Assembly (NCBI RefSeq): GCF_031764535.1
Contig: NZ_CP134499.1
Span: 1,922,001-1,986,000 of the forward strand
DNA length: 64,000 nucleotides
Direction of reading: 5' to 3'
DNA from: Pseudomonas sp. SG20056
GTDB taxonomy: Bacteria; Pseudomonadota; Gammaproteobacteria; Pseudomonadales; Pseudomonadaceae
Shown here: in pieces, positions 45,432-56,700 of the stretch
Numbering within the stretch: the stretch's first letter is position 1
How the letters are laid out: the number at the start of each line of letters is the position of its first letter
Made by a program: the position numbers and the translations under genes
The notes under the pieces: generated by a model
Database searches by the model: none
Told to the model about the DNA's origin: nothing
Seen by the model: only the letters and a program-made list of their open reading frames with translations

Positions 45432-46790
45432 TCAGCGCTCACGCATGGCTTCCGAGCGCGCCTTCAGCACCGGTTTGAGCAGGTAATCGAGCACGCTCTT
45501 CTCACCGGTGATGATGTCCACGGTGGCGACCATACCGGGGATGATCAGCAGTGGATGTTCTTCGCTGCCCAAATGGCTTTTATCGGTACGTACCTGGATC
45601 AGATAGAAGCTGTTGCCTTCTTCATCGGTGATGGTATCGGCGCTGATCAGCTCTAGGTTGGCCCTCAGTCCGCCGTAGATGGTGTAGTCATAAGCGGTGA
45701 ATTTGACCATGGCCTTCTGCCCGGGATGCAGGAAGGCGACATCCTGCGGGCGAACCTTGGCCTCAATCAGCAGGCTGTCATCCAGCGGCACGATTTCCAG
45801 CATGTCACTGCCAGGCTGAACCACGCCGCCAATGGTGTTGACCTTGAGCTGCTTGATCACCCCGCGCACGGGGGATACCACGGTGGTGCGACTGACACGG
45901 TCATCGATGGCCACGCTGGTGGCGGTGAGCTTCTGCAGCTCGGTGCGGATTTCATTGAGTTCCTTGAAGGCATCAGAGCGAAAGCTCAGTTCGGACTCTT
46001 CAATCTTGCTCTTGATTTCATCCATCGCCGATTCGGCCCGTGGAATTGCCAGGTTGGTAGCGTCCAGCGAGCCGCGTACTTCAACCAGGCTGCGGCGTAG
46101 GCGGAGGATTTCCACCTGGGAAATCGCACCGGTTGCGACCAGGGGTTGCGACATATTCAGCTCCTGCTGCAACAGACCCATGCTGGAGCGGTATTGCTGA
46201 GCCTTGGCGCGAAATTCGGCCAGTTCCTGCGTTTTTTGCCGCAGCTGTTCGCCGAGGGTGCGTTGTTCGCTTTGCAGGCGATCCTGTCGAGATTGATAGA
46301 GCGCCAGCTCATCCTCAGCCAGTTGCGGGGCTTCACGCAGAATATTCGCTGGCATGCTGATAGGGCGCCCTTCAGCTTCTGCGGTTAAGCGTTCGACCCT
46401 TGCCACCAGAGCCAGGCGATCTGCTTCGGCTTCGCCTCTGTTGGAGAGAAAGCGTGTGTCGTCCAGGCGCAGTAGCACAGCGCCTTTTTCGACAATCTGT
46501 CCTTCGCGTACAAATATCTCGCTGACGATACCGCCTTCCAGGTTCTGAATAACCTGGATCTTGCTGGAGGGAATCGCTTTGCCTTCACCAGTAGTGACTT
46601 CTTCCAGCACGGCAAAGTTGGCCCAGACCAATGCTACGATCAGGCATGTGCTGACTACCCAGACGGTGATGCGGGTAAACCAGGGCGAGTCTTCGAGAAT
46701 GGCGCCGTCGACTTCCGGCATAAACTCGGTGTCCTGCTTGCGCTGGTGCATGCTGGCGAAGTAGTCGCGAATCGAGGTGCTTATTTGCAT
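45432..46790 (-). CDS. lapC: Type I secretion membrane-fusion protein (HlyD family)
   Basis: The 452-residue protein has one membrane helix near residues 41-62 after a short cytoplasmic segment. A lipoyl/barrel-sandwich domain (NLEGGIVSEIFVREGQIV), a long coiled-coil hairpin at about 125-300 and a beta-barrel region (VSPVRGVIKQLKVNTIGGVVQPG) follow. It bridges the ABC transporter to the TolC-like channel. It is the third gene of the lapE-lapB-lapC operon, 8 nt after lapB, and faces the adhesin gene's transporter needs. The gene name follows the P. fluorescens lap system by analogy. Confidence 0.93.
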   Translation of the reverse strand: MQISTSIRDYFASMHQRKQDTEFMPEVDGAILEDSPWFTRITVWVVSTCLIVALVWANFAVLEEVTTGEGKAIPSSKIQVIQNLEGGIVSEIFVREGQIVEKGAVLLRLDDTRFLSNRGEAEADRLALVARVERLTAEAEGRPISMPANILREAPQLAEDELALYQSRQDRLQSEQRTLGEQLRQKTQELAEFRAKAQQYRSSMGLLQQELNMSQPLVATGAISQVEILRLRRSLVEVRGSLDATNLAIPRAESAMDEIKSKIEESELSFRSDAFKELNEIRTELQKLTATSVAIDDRVSRTTVVSPVRGVIKQLKVNTIGGVVQPGSDMLEIVPLDDSLLIEAKVRPQDVAFLHPGQKAMVKFTAYDYTIYGGLRANLELISADTITDEEGNSFYLIQVRTDKSHLGSEEHPLLIIPGMVATVDIITGEKSVLDYLLKPVLKARSEAMRER

Positions 46791-46798
46791 GAGCGTTC

Positions 46799-48958
46799 CT
46801 ATACCGCGGCAGGGCCAACTCGACCTTTGCGTAGCGCTTCAATCACTGCTTCTTTCGGACCGTCTGCAACTATATGGCCGTTATCCAGCACCACCAGACG
46901 GTCTACCAGGCTGAGCATTGAAGCGCGGTGGGTGATCAGCAGCATGGTTTTACCCTGGGCCCAGGTTTGCAGGCGGTTGCGCAGGATTTCCTCACTGGTG
47001 TTGTCCATCGCGCTGGTGGGTTCGTCGAGCAGCAGAATGGGTGGGTCAAGTAACAGCGCGCGGGCCAGCAGCACGGCCTGGCGTTGCCCTCCGGACAGCA
47101 ATTGGCCGCGCTCACCCACGGGGCGATCGAAACCTTGCGGATGTTGCCGGGCCAGATCGACCACACCGGTCAGCTCGGCCACTTCTAGCATGCGTGCATC
47201 GCTGACATAGCGTGCGCCTAACGTCAGGTTGTCGCGCAGGCTGCCGGCCAGCAGCGGTAGGTCGTGAGCGACGTAACCAATCTGATGGCGCAAATCGGCC
47301 ACGTCGAGCTGACGCAGGTCGAGGTTGTCCAGCAGGATCTGCCCTTTGCTGGGCGTGTAGAAGGCCATCACCAAGCGCGCCAAGGTGCTCTTGCCGGAGC
47401 CGCTGCGGCCGATGATGCCGATGCGTTCACCTGCTGTCAGGCGCAGGCTGACGCCTGCAAGCGCCGGGGTGCTTTGTCCCGGGTAGCTGAATGTGACGTC
47501 ACGTACATCCAGTGCTCCGTGCAGTTGGGTGCGGTCCAGTGGGCGTTGTTTAGCCTGACGCTCCTGCGGCAAAGCCATCAGCGCATCGGTGCTGGTCATG
47601 GTCAGGCGCGCTTGCTGGTAGCGGGTGATCAGTCCAGCAATCTGCCCAAGCGGCGCGAGAATGCGGCTGCCCAGCATGTAGCAGGCCACCAGCGCGCCAA
47701 CGCTGAGCTGCCCGGCGATGATGATGTAAACCCCTGCGACGATAGTGGCCATGCCGGCGAACTGTTGCAGAAACAGCGTGCCGTTGGTGGCGATGGCCGC
47801 CAGCGAACGGGCGTGTATATCCAGCCGGGTGAGGGCACCGTGGGTTTTCTCCCACTGGTGCTGGCGTTCGCTTTCCGCGCTGCAGGCTTTCAGGGTTTCC
47901 AGACCGCCGAGGGTTTCGATTAACAGTGCTTGGCGTTGTGAGGCCAGTTGCAGGCTTTTTTCCACGGTATCGCGCAGACGCGCCTGGATGATAAAGGCGA
48001 ACAGCGCGGTGATCGGAAACGCCAGCAGGGGGATAACCACCAGCCAGCCACCGATCAGCCAGATCACCGTGATCATCAGAAACGAGAAGGGCAGGTCGAT
48101 CAGGCTGGTAAGGGTTACGGCGGTGAGAAATTCGCGCAGGCCCTGGAAGTCATGAATGCTTTGGGCAAAGCCGCCTATGGTGGCCGGGCGGGCTGTCATC
48201 GACATGCCAGTGATGCGTTCGAATAAAGTGGCTGACAGCACCACATCGGTTTTCTTGCCTGCAGTATCAAGTAAGTGTGAGCGTAGGATTTTCAGTAACA
48301 GCTCGAAGCCCATGCCGATGAACAAGCCGATGGCCAGTACCCAGAGGGTTGAGGTGGCCTGGTTGGGTACGACGCGGTCATAGGTCTGCATGACGAACAG
48401 CGGCACCATCAGGCCGAGCAGGTTGATCAGCAGGCTGGCGAGAATTGCATCGGTGTACAGCCAGCGTGACAGCTTCAGGGTGTCGCGAAACCAGGCCTCG
48501 ATGCGCGGTACGAGCGGTGAGCGTGCCTCTTCCAACTCGTGTCGCGGGCGGGCAAAGAAGGCCTGGCCGCTGTATTCGGTGGCCAGTTGTTCACGGCTGA
48601 CCCACTGTTCGCCGCCATCGGCTTCGCAGGGCAGTATCTGCGCCTGGTTCTTCGGGCCCCATTGACGTAGCACAGCGCTACGGCCGTTTTTCAACAGCAG
48701 CAGAACGGGCAGGTTGAGGGTTGAGATGCTGGCCAGATCGCGTTGTAGCAAACGCCCTTGCAAACCCGCCCGCGCTGCAGCACGGGGTAGTAACTCAGGA
48801 GTCAGGCGCTGCTCTGGCAAAGGCAGACCTGCACTCAAGCTGCCACGGCTGGCTGAGCAGCCGTGGAGTTTGCAAAGAATCAACAAGCCATCAAGCAGCG
48901 GGTCGTCGTGGTTGAGACGCGGATCGCTGGATGACCCCGGCCGTTCCATGGTGGTCAA
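46799..48958 (-). CDS. lapB: Type I secretion ABC transporter with N-terminal C39-like domain
   Basis: The 719-residue inner-membrane transporter has a degenerate C39 peptidase-like domain (about residues 1-140; no clear catalytic Cys/His pair). A six-helix membrane domain spans about 165-450 and an ATPase domain 480-719. Walker A is GRSGSGKST (517-525), LSGGQ at 621-625, Walker B Asp-Glu at 645-646 and the switch His at 677. It should power export of the adjacent adhesin. The start is TTG at 48958, 9 nt after AAGGAG; the ATG at 48949 would be too far from it. Confidence 0.94.
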   Translation of the reverse strand: MTTMERPGSSSDPRLNHDDPLLDGLLILCKLHGCSASRGSLSAGLPLPEQRLTPELLPRAAARAGLQGRLLQRDLASISTLNLPVLLLLKNGRSAVLRQWGPKNQAQILPCEADGGEQWVSREQLATEYSGQAFFARPRHELEEARSPLVPRIEAWFRDTLKLSRWLYTDAILASLLINLLGLMVPLFVMQTYDRVVPNQATSTLWVLAIGLFIGMGFELLLKILRSHLLDTAGKKTDVVLSATLFERITGMSMTARPATIGGFAQSIHDFQGLREFLTAVTLTSLIDLPFSFLMITVIWLIGGWLVVIPLLAFPITALFAFIIQARLRDTVEKSLQLASQRQALLIETLGGLETLKACSAESERQHQWEKTHGALTRLDIHARSLAAIATNGTLFLQQFAGMATIVAGVYIIIAGQLSVGALVACYMLGSRILAPLGQIAGLITRYQQARLTMTSTDALMALPQERQAKQRPLDRTQLHGALDVRDVTFSYPGQSTPALAGVSLRLTAGERIGIIGRSGSGKSTLARLVMAFYTPSKGQILLDNLDLRQLDVADLRHQIGYVAHDLPLLAGSLRDNLTLGARYVSDARMLEVAELTGVVDLARQHPQGFDRPVGERGQLLSGGQRQAVLLARALLLDPPILLLDEPTSAMDNTSEEILRNRLQTWAQGKTMLLITHRASMLSLVDRLVVLDNGHIVADGPKEAVIEALRKGRVGPAAV

Positions 48959-48981
48959 GGTGTACTACTCCTTATGCCGGT

Positions 48982-50337
48982 TCACTTCATGTCCGGCAGA
49001 CGGGCCTCGCTCTTCACTTCGGTGAGGGCTACAGCTTCTGCCGGTACGACCACTTGTTGCTGACGCAACAAGTCACCCATCGCTGCGGTTACCCGGTACA
49101 TCGAGAACTCTTCGCTAAAGCGTACTTCGCTGTAACGGCGGTTGGCGGTAAAGAGTTCGTTTTCACTGTCCAGCAAGTCGAGCAGGGTGCGTTGGCCCAG
49201 GCTGAACTGCTGTTGATAGGCTTCGCGAACACGCGCGGTGTAATCCGCGTAATCACGTGCTTTTGGCGTTTGCAGTCGGGCGTTTTCCATGGCATTCCAG
49301 GCCAGGGAAAGGTTTTCGTTAAGTACACGCAGGGCGTTGTTGCGGATGTCCATCGACTCATTGATCTGATGGGCAGTCGATTGCAGGCGCGCCTTGTCGC
49401 GCATACCGTTGAACAGGTTGTAGTTCATTACCACAGCCGCACGCCAACCGTTGTTATGACCTTCATCGCCCTGGGTGTTGTTGTCGGCATTGGTGGCTAG
49501 CTCAAGATCCACGCGTGGGTAGAAGGTCGATTTGGCAACCTCGTATTGTTTCTCGGCTGCCTGCACATCGGCCTGTGCGGATTTCAGGAAGGGGTTGTTA
49601 TCGATTACCGCTTGCCGAGCGTCGGTGAGATTTTCCGGCAATGAGCCTTTCAGTGAGGCAGGGGAGGCCAGTTCGTCGGGCATACGACCAACGGCACTGA
49701 AGAAGTTGGCTTCGGCATCGGCCAGGTTTACCTGCTCGGTATAAAGGTTGTTCTCTGCCAGCGCCAAACGCGCTTCGGATTGGTCAAGGTCCGCCGTGCT
49801 GCCAACGCCTTGTTGGCTGCGCAGGCTGATCTGATCATGAATACGTTGGTGAGCCTGCAGGTTGTTGCGTGCGAGCTCGACCATTTCGCGACGCATCAGT
49901 AGGTCCAAATAGACCTCAACGGTACGCAGGGCCAGGCTTTCCGAGGTGCCGAGCAAGCGATAAGCGCGGGAGTTCACAACGGCTTTGGTGCGCGCTACTT
50001 CATTGGGTGTATTAAAGCCATCAAAGATCATCTGCCGCAGGCGCAGCTCGGAGGTGCCGTAGGTCAGTGTTTCGGTGTTGTGATTGCCCAGTGCTCGGGT
50101 GCTGGGGCTGTCGGTGTTTTCTCGACCATAACCCATCAGCAGGTCGACGGTTGGCAGATAACCGCCTTTAGCAATCTTGACTTCTTCATCCGATGAAAGG
50201 CGGCTGTTTGCCCCAGCATGAACCTCCGGGTGGTTGTCCAGCGTGCTCTGGATCGCCTCCGACAAGGTGATGCCTTGTGCCTGGGTACAGACCGCTGCCA
50301 GCACGATACTGCTCCATAAAGGGTTGAGTGCGCGCAT
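48982..50337 (-). CDS. lapE: TolC-family outer-membrane secretion channel
   Basis: The 451-residue protein has a signal peptide (about residues 1-22) and two TolC-type repeats rich in coiled-coil segments. One repeat has SNEL-like helical stretches, and QRTLLDLLDSENELFTANR is typical of the second. It forms the outer-membrane pore for the LapB-LapC exporter and, by analogy, holds the adhesin's N-terminal plug. The ATG at 50337 has AAGGAGAG about 9 nt upstream. It is first in the operon and divergent from the adhesin gene, sharing the 438-nt spacer. Confidence 0.92.
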   Translation of the reverse strand: MRALNPLWSSIVLAAVCTQAQGITLSEAIQSTLDNHPEVHAGANSRLSSDEEVKIAKGGYLPTVDLLMGYGRENTDSPSTRALGNHNTETLTYGTSELRLRQMIFDGFNTPNEVARTKAVVNSRAYRLLGTSESLALRTVEVYLDLLMRREMVELARNNLQAHQRIHDQISLRSQQGVGSTADLDQSEARLALAENNLYTEQVNLADAEANFFSAVGRMPDELASPASLKGSLPENLTDARQAVIDNNPFLKSAQADVQAAEKQYEVAKSTFYPRVDLELATNADNNTQGDEGHNNGWRAAVVMNYNLFNGMRDKARLQSTAHQINESMDIRNNALRVLNENLSLAWNAMENARLQTPKARDYADYTARVREAYQQQFSLGQRTLLDLLDSENELFTANRRYSEVRFSEEFSMYRVTAAMGDLLRQQQVVVPAEAVALTEVKSEARLPDMK

Positions 50338-50775
50338 CTGGTAACTCTCCTTATAAGATTCTCTAAATCCCGTCGCCAAAAAAATGGCTTATCTGTCTTG
50401 TGGATTACTCTCAGCCTGTAACATCACAGCTAAGAACAGTTTCAAGCGTAGCTAAGAAAAAATTGTTACAAGCCCTATAAGAAAAAAATCTTATGCAGTC
50501 TGCGAAAAGCAGCACATTGTTTTCATCCAGAAGCCGTGCATTTCGTGCTCTTAAGTGGCGTGCGCGGCTAAAACAGATGGTCAGATGCAAATAGGGGCGG
50601 GATCTTTCTGGTGTGGTGGGCGACGCGGGTCAGGGTGACAGTTTTTTGTCGTTTTTGTTTTTGAGTGTGACGTCGTTGTAATCAGCCAGTGGCTTTGTTC
50701 TCTCCTTGAAAGGTATTCAGACCTTTTTTGGCATACGTGTCGGCGGTGGTCGGCAGTTGTAGTGAGGATGGAATC
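50338..50775. promoter_or_regulatory. Divergent regulatory spacer, exporter operon and adhesin
   Basis: This 438-nt non-coding spacer is A/T-rich between about 50395 and 50530. It has a 9-bp direct repeat AGCTAAGAA at 50428-50436 and 50450-50458 (22 bp apart, two helical turns). An inverted repeat ATAAGA/TCTTAT at 50477-50494 follows. A short hairpin (AAAGGT 50709-50714 with ACCTTT 50721-50726) followed by a T-run lies 50 nt before the adhesin ATG. No regulator site can be named with confidence. GAGGA stands about 8 nt before the adhesin start. Confidence 0.6.
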
Positions 50776-53700
50776 ATGGCTACTTTGATTGGTGTCGTCA
50801 GCCAAGTTATCGGCGAAGTCTATGCAGTAGCTGGCGACGGAACGCGTCGGCCACTCAGTGAAGGTGATCGGGTTTTTGCGGGGGAACAAATCGTTACTGG
50901 GGCCGCTGGATCTATTGCGGTTGCCATGAGCAATGGGCAGCAACTTACTCTGGGCCGCGATAGCAGCCTGAACCTCAACGAGCAAATGCTCGCAGGCAAT
51001 TCCAGTCAGCCAGCACCAACCGCAGAAACGCCTCCGGCTGCGCCGAGTGACGGCGATCTGACCGATGTTGAGCAATTACAGGCCGCCATTGAGGCCGGTG
51101 TCGACCCGACCCTTGAAGGCGAAGCAACCGCAGCGGGCCCAGGTGCGGGTGGTGCAGGTGGCGCTGGCGGTGTGGGCGGTGGCCATTCCTTTGTATTGCT
51201 GGGTGAAACCGGCGGCGCGCTTGATCCGATCATTGGCTTCCCAACCGAAGGGCTGAGCACAGGGCCGGAGTTTCCCGATCCTGAGCCAGTGGTTGCTGAT
51301 GAGGCGCCGGACTCTTCGCCCACAATTGAAATTATCTACTTCGATCAGGAAGGCTCTGTTGTTACAGGCCCAGGTGTCGTTGAGGAAGCAGCGCTCAACC
51401 CCGACGCAGTAACCAACCTTGATGGCCAGGCAGGTTCGAACCCTGGCAGCAACGCAGAAAATGTCTCCGGCTCATTGATCATCAACTCCCCCGACGGTAT
51501 CTCGGCCATCCAGGTGCTGGACAAGGATGGTGTGTGGATCAACGTGCAAGGCGGTGGGGTGGTTCAGGGCGTTTATGGGCAGTTGGTATTTGATGCTGCC
51601 GGCAACTGGACCTACACCCTGGCCGACAACACGCTCAACCATTCCATTCCCGATGCTGTTGGGGCCGATGATCAACTGCTCGACCCGTTCTTTGTTCGTG
51701 TGTTTGACGACGATGGTGATGTATCACCCACTGCGCCACTCACAATCGCCATATATGACGATGGTCCCAGCATCCTGCGCTTTGACATTTCTGAGCAGGG
51801 AGGACTGCTGGTCGTCGATGAGTCCGTTGGTACCGGCGGCTCGACTAAAGATGAGTCTGGCTACGCGTCAAATAACGATGAAACCGGTTATTCAGGCAGT
51901 GAAACCGGCGTTATTGGCTACGCCAGTTTTAACTTGGAAAGTATCTTTTCCCTGGCCGTTGATCCAGGTGCTGATGGTGAAAACCTTGAGGCCAGGACCT
52001 TCTCCCTGACCTTGTCGGAAGATGACGCTGACTCGGGCCTTACCGCCACGGCGGGTGGCCCGATCTTGCTGTCGTTTGTTGGTGGTGATGGTGCAGACGC
52101 AGGCGACATTCTTGGCATCGCCGACGGCGGCCTGGTGGTGTTCCGTATCAGCATCAACTCAAGCACGGGTACTGTTTCTGTCACCCAATATGCGGCTGTT
52201 GATCATGGCGATGACGGTAATAACCACGACACCATGGCTGCCATTGGCGAAGGCCTGGTCGGCGTGACCGTGAAGATCTTCGACAACGATGGCGATTCGG
52301 CAACCTCTCCCATCGTCGAGTTGGGATCGCGTATTGGCTTTGAAGATGACGGTCCACAAGCCTGCATATTCCTCAAAGGTCCATGGGCACAAGTAACCCA
52401 TGATGAAAGCGCAGGGCTACAGAACTTCCTGACCTCTTGGTGGAAACCGGGTGATTGGGATAACGATGTCAGCTTTGTATCAGCATTCAATGGTGTGACT
52501 GACAAGGGTGGGGATATCGACCCTACAGGCTTTGCACGTAGCCTGACGCCCATCGTGAGCACATTTGGCAGCAGCTACGGTTCAGATCTTGCCGGTGCCA
52601 CTACGGTCCTCAGCCTCGAACTGACAGGTGCGTCGGGTAGTGATTCTGGTCTGAAAACCACCGATGGTACCCCCATCAATCTTTACCTCGAAGACGGCTT
52701 GGTTGTTGGCCGTGTTGCCAGTGGTGATTTCGCTGGGCAGGCAGCCTTTGCTGTAGCCATCGGTGCCGATGGCTCGATCAGCATTGCCCAATACATGTCG
52801 CTGGAACACCCGGTTGGTGGCAGCAGCTATGACGAAGCGGTAACCCTGGCTGGCAAGATCAAGGCCGTGGTTACCGTGACAGACGGTGATGGTGATGTGG
52901 CGGTGGATAAAGTCAGCGTCGGCCATGTGATTGGTTTCGAGGATGATGGCCCTGTTGCCAATATCAAATCTGTGCATGGCGTGCGTGTGGTGCATGACGA
53001 ATCGCATGGTTTGCAGAATGCCACGGCCACCCCAGCACCAGCTGAGGACGCCAACGATAACGACGTAAATGGCATCTCCAGTCTGTTCAACAGTGTTGTG
53101 AACAGAGGCGGTGATCTTTCTCCAAAAGGCTATGCGCAAAGCAATGGTCCGTTGGTTTCGACTGCCGGCAGCAGCTATGGGCAGGATCAGGAAGGGGCGA
53201 CTTCACAGCTCAGCCTGGCAGTGGTCGGCGGTAATGGGGCTGATTCTGGGCTGGCGACCACTGCTGGTTTTGCCATCAAACTCTATGTCGAAAACAATCT
53301 GGTGGTTGGGCGTATCGTCGGTGGGCCGGATGCCGGCAAGGCCGCCTTTGCCGTTGCCATTGGCGCGGATGGCACAGTCAGCGTTGCGCAGTACGTATCG
53401 CTGGAACATCCAATTGGCGGCAGCAGTTATGACGAAGCAGTAAGCCTGGCCGGCAAAGTGCAGGCAGTGCTGACAGTGACAGATGGTGACGGCGACGTGG
53501 CTGTCGATAAGGTCAATATTGGCAGCTCGATTCGCTTCGAAGATGACGGCCCCACTGCGCACATCAATCTCAAAGGCCCTTGGGCTGATGTGACCCACGA
53601 TGAAAGCGCTGGCTTGCAGAACTTCTGGAACACCTGGGCACTGGGCGATATTACGGACAATGATGTGGCTTACCTGTCGGTATTTGATGGCGTTGCCAAC

Positions 53701-56700
53701 AAAGGTACAGACATCAGCCCGACTGGCTTTGCCAAGAGTGCAACTCCCGTAGTAACTACCCTGGGTAGCAGTTACGGTGAGGACGAAGAGGGTGCGACTG
53801 TCCAGCTGAGCTTGGTGGTGAAAAACGGCAATGGCGATGATTCCGGCCTGCGTACCACCAGTGGTTACAGCATTACTTTGCATCTTGAGGGCGCATTGAT
53901 CGTTGGTCGCATCGTGGGTGGTGCAGATGCCGGCAAGGCCGCATTTGCTATTGCTATCGGTGCCGACGGTTCGCTGAGCGTGGCTCAGTATGTGTCGCTT
54001 GAGCATCCGATTGATGGCAGCAGCTTTGATGAAGCCGTCAGTCTGGCGGGCAAGATTCAGGCGGTTGTGACGGTCACTGATGGCGACGGCGATGTAGCGG
54101 TTGATAAGGTCGATATTGGTAGCGTGATCCGTTTCGAGGATGACGGCCCCACCGCGAACATCAGCCTGGTGAGAAATGCTGGGGTTACCCACGACGAGTC
54201 TGCAGGGCTGCAAAATGCAGTCGCCACTCCACTCATTCCAGGGGATGCCAACGACAATGATGTGGCTGATCTGTCAGCACTCTTTGCTGCGGTTGGTACA
54301 CCGGGTACTGATCTGGATCCTGTCGGATACGCGCAAAGCAGTGGTGCGGTTGTAAGTGTTGCGGGTAGTAGTGTTGGCCAGGATGAAGAGGGCGCAACAA
54401 CCGTTCTGAGCCTGGCCCTGCAGGGCAGCAATGGCATGGACTCAGGGCTGAAAACTACAGACGGCTTCACTATCCGTCTGTATGTCGAGGGTGATCTGGT
54501 CGTCGGCCGTGTTGATGGCGGCGCCGATATTGGCAAGGCAGCATTTGCCGTAGCGATTGGCACTGACGGCACGCTGAGTGTTGCGCAGTACATCTCCCTT
54601 AAACATCCGGATGGCAGCAATGCAGACGAGTCGCTTAGCCTCAGCGGCAAAATCAAAGCAGTGCTGACTGTTACTGATGGCGACGGTGATGTTGCGGTCG
54701 ACAAAGTCGATATCGGCCATGTGATTCGCTTCGAAGACGATGCCCCAACTGCCGGCCAGGTCACCGCAGCAGTTGTTCTTGATGACGAAGGCCTCCCTGG
54801 CGGTATCAATGGTGGTCCGGGCGACGTTGGCGGGGCAGCTACCAGCACCAGTGGGAATTTGGCATTCAATGCCGGCGCTGATGGCCTCAAATCCATCGCG
54901 CTCAGCGGTCCGATGAGCCTGGGGTCGGAGGCTGTGACATCCAGCTGGGATGCTCCCTCCAATACCCTGACCATTAGCTCTGCCCGCGGGGCATTGCTGA
55001 AAGTGGTGCTCACTGACCCAGCCAGCGGCGCCTACACCATCAACTTGCTGCAACCGCTGATGCACCCTGTCAGTGGTACCGAAGACGATATCACCCTGAA
55101 TCTCGGTTACACGGTGACTGACGGTGATAACGACTCGGCCACGGGCTCGTTGGTCGTGACGATCGATGACGATACTCCGACCATTCAGGCCGGGAATATT
55201 GGTGTGACTTCCTTTGTCACCTTCCAAGGCACCGATGCGGGCTTCAGCAACTCCTATGGTTACTACAACAAGGCGCCAGATGGTTCACCAGTAGACGGCA
55301 AAGTGATCTGGGCCAATGTGCATGGCCAATCCGTCGGCGATGTGGCTGACCTCAGTGGTCTGGATCCAGCCAATACCGGCTTTTTTATCATCCCTAATGG
55401 CGGAGCCAATCCAGGTTTGGCAAACGGCTCGGTCGTGACCTTCGAGTTTGTCGCTGGTCAGTGGCAGGCTCAGTTGGGTGGTGTGCCGCTAGTGGGAGCG
55501 GACGGTGCCAATGTGCTGTTCAGTGATGCCAGTCTGAATCCTGGCGGCTCGCATTTGCAGGATACCGGTAACGCAGGTAATCAGAACTGGGAGGACAAAA
55601 CACTCACCTCGGATTACGACTACAACGATGTCGGCACTAATGTCACTTGGGGCTCTGCACTGCAGGTTGATGAGTCAACCTTCCATATTGATGTCACGGC
55701 TAATTTCAGTGGTGTGTTCAACGTGCAGCCTGGGGCTGATGGTCTACAAAGCCTGACCTATAACCTGAGCGTGCAAAACGCCAACTCAGGTTTGATCGAT
55801 ACCGAAACCAATCAGGAAGTGATCCTTAGCCTGAATGCCGGGGTCATTGAAGGCCGTACTTCAATCAGCAATCAGCTGGTATTTACCCTGAGTGTCAATC
55901 CGACAGGCACCGTCACTCTTGATCAGATTCGCGCCATTGTTCATCCAACAGGCGATCCAGATGAAGCCAAGTTCCTTGGCGCGGGGCATGTCAGCTTGAA
56001 TGCTGTCGTGACTGATGGGGATGGTGATCAGGCCAGCGCCAGTCTTGATATTGGTACGGTCATCAGTTTCAAAGATGACGGCCCGAGTGTGCTACCGAAT
56101 GCCTTGGTGCAACTCGACGACGACGCCCTTACTAATGGTATTCCGGGTGGCACGAATGATGACGTTGACGCACTAAACGTCAGCGGTACGCTGGGGCTGA
56201 ACTTTGGTGCTGACGGTGCTGGCAATGTGCAGTGGCTTACCAGCGGTGCGCCTACAGACTTCACCTATTCGGCAGGCCCTGGCGGTTCGTTGTTGATTAG
56301 TCAGGGCGCAACCCTGGTGCTGACTGTGACGTTGAATAGCGCGACCGGTGCCTACACCGTTACGCAGAACGCACCAATCCTGCATGCCGATGCTGATCAG
56401 GAGAATAATCAGGCCTTTATCCTCAATTATCGGGTTACCGATAAAGATGGAGATACAGCCGACGGGACTTTGGCCATCAATGTAGATGACGATACCCCGG
56501 TGGCTCAGGACGATGTGGCCTATGTCAGCACCGGTCAGACCGAGAACATCAATATGGTGTTCGTTCTCGATTTCAGCGGCAGCATCGACAATGACGAGCT
56601 GGATCAGATGCTGGATGCTGTACGCACGGCCGGTCAGGAGCTGTTCAACAACGCTGCCGGTGCTGTGCAGATTCAGATCGTGGCGTTTTCACACGACTCG

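Noticed and set aside
50729-50745. Sigma-54-like promoter TTGGCATACGTGTCGG before the adhesin
   Set aside because: The -24 element fits but the -12 GC is absent at the right spacing.
52339-54729. Regular repeats considered as a CRISPR array
   Set aside because: Units are about 600 bp, coding and in frame, with no short direct repeats or spacers.
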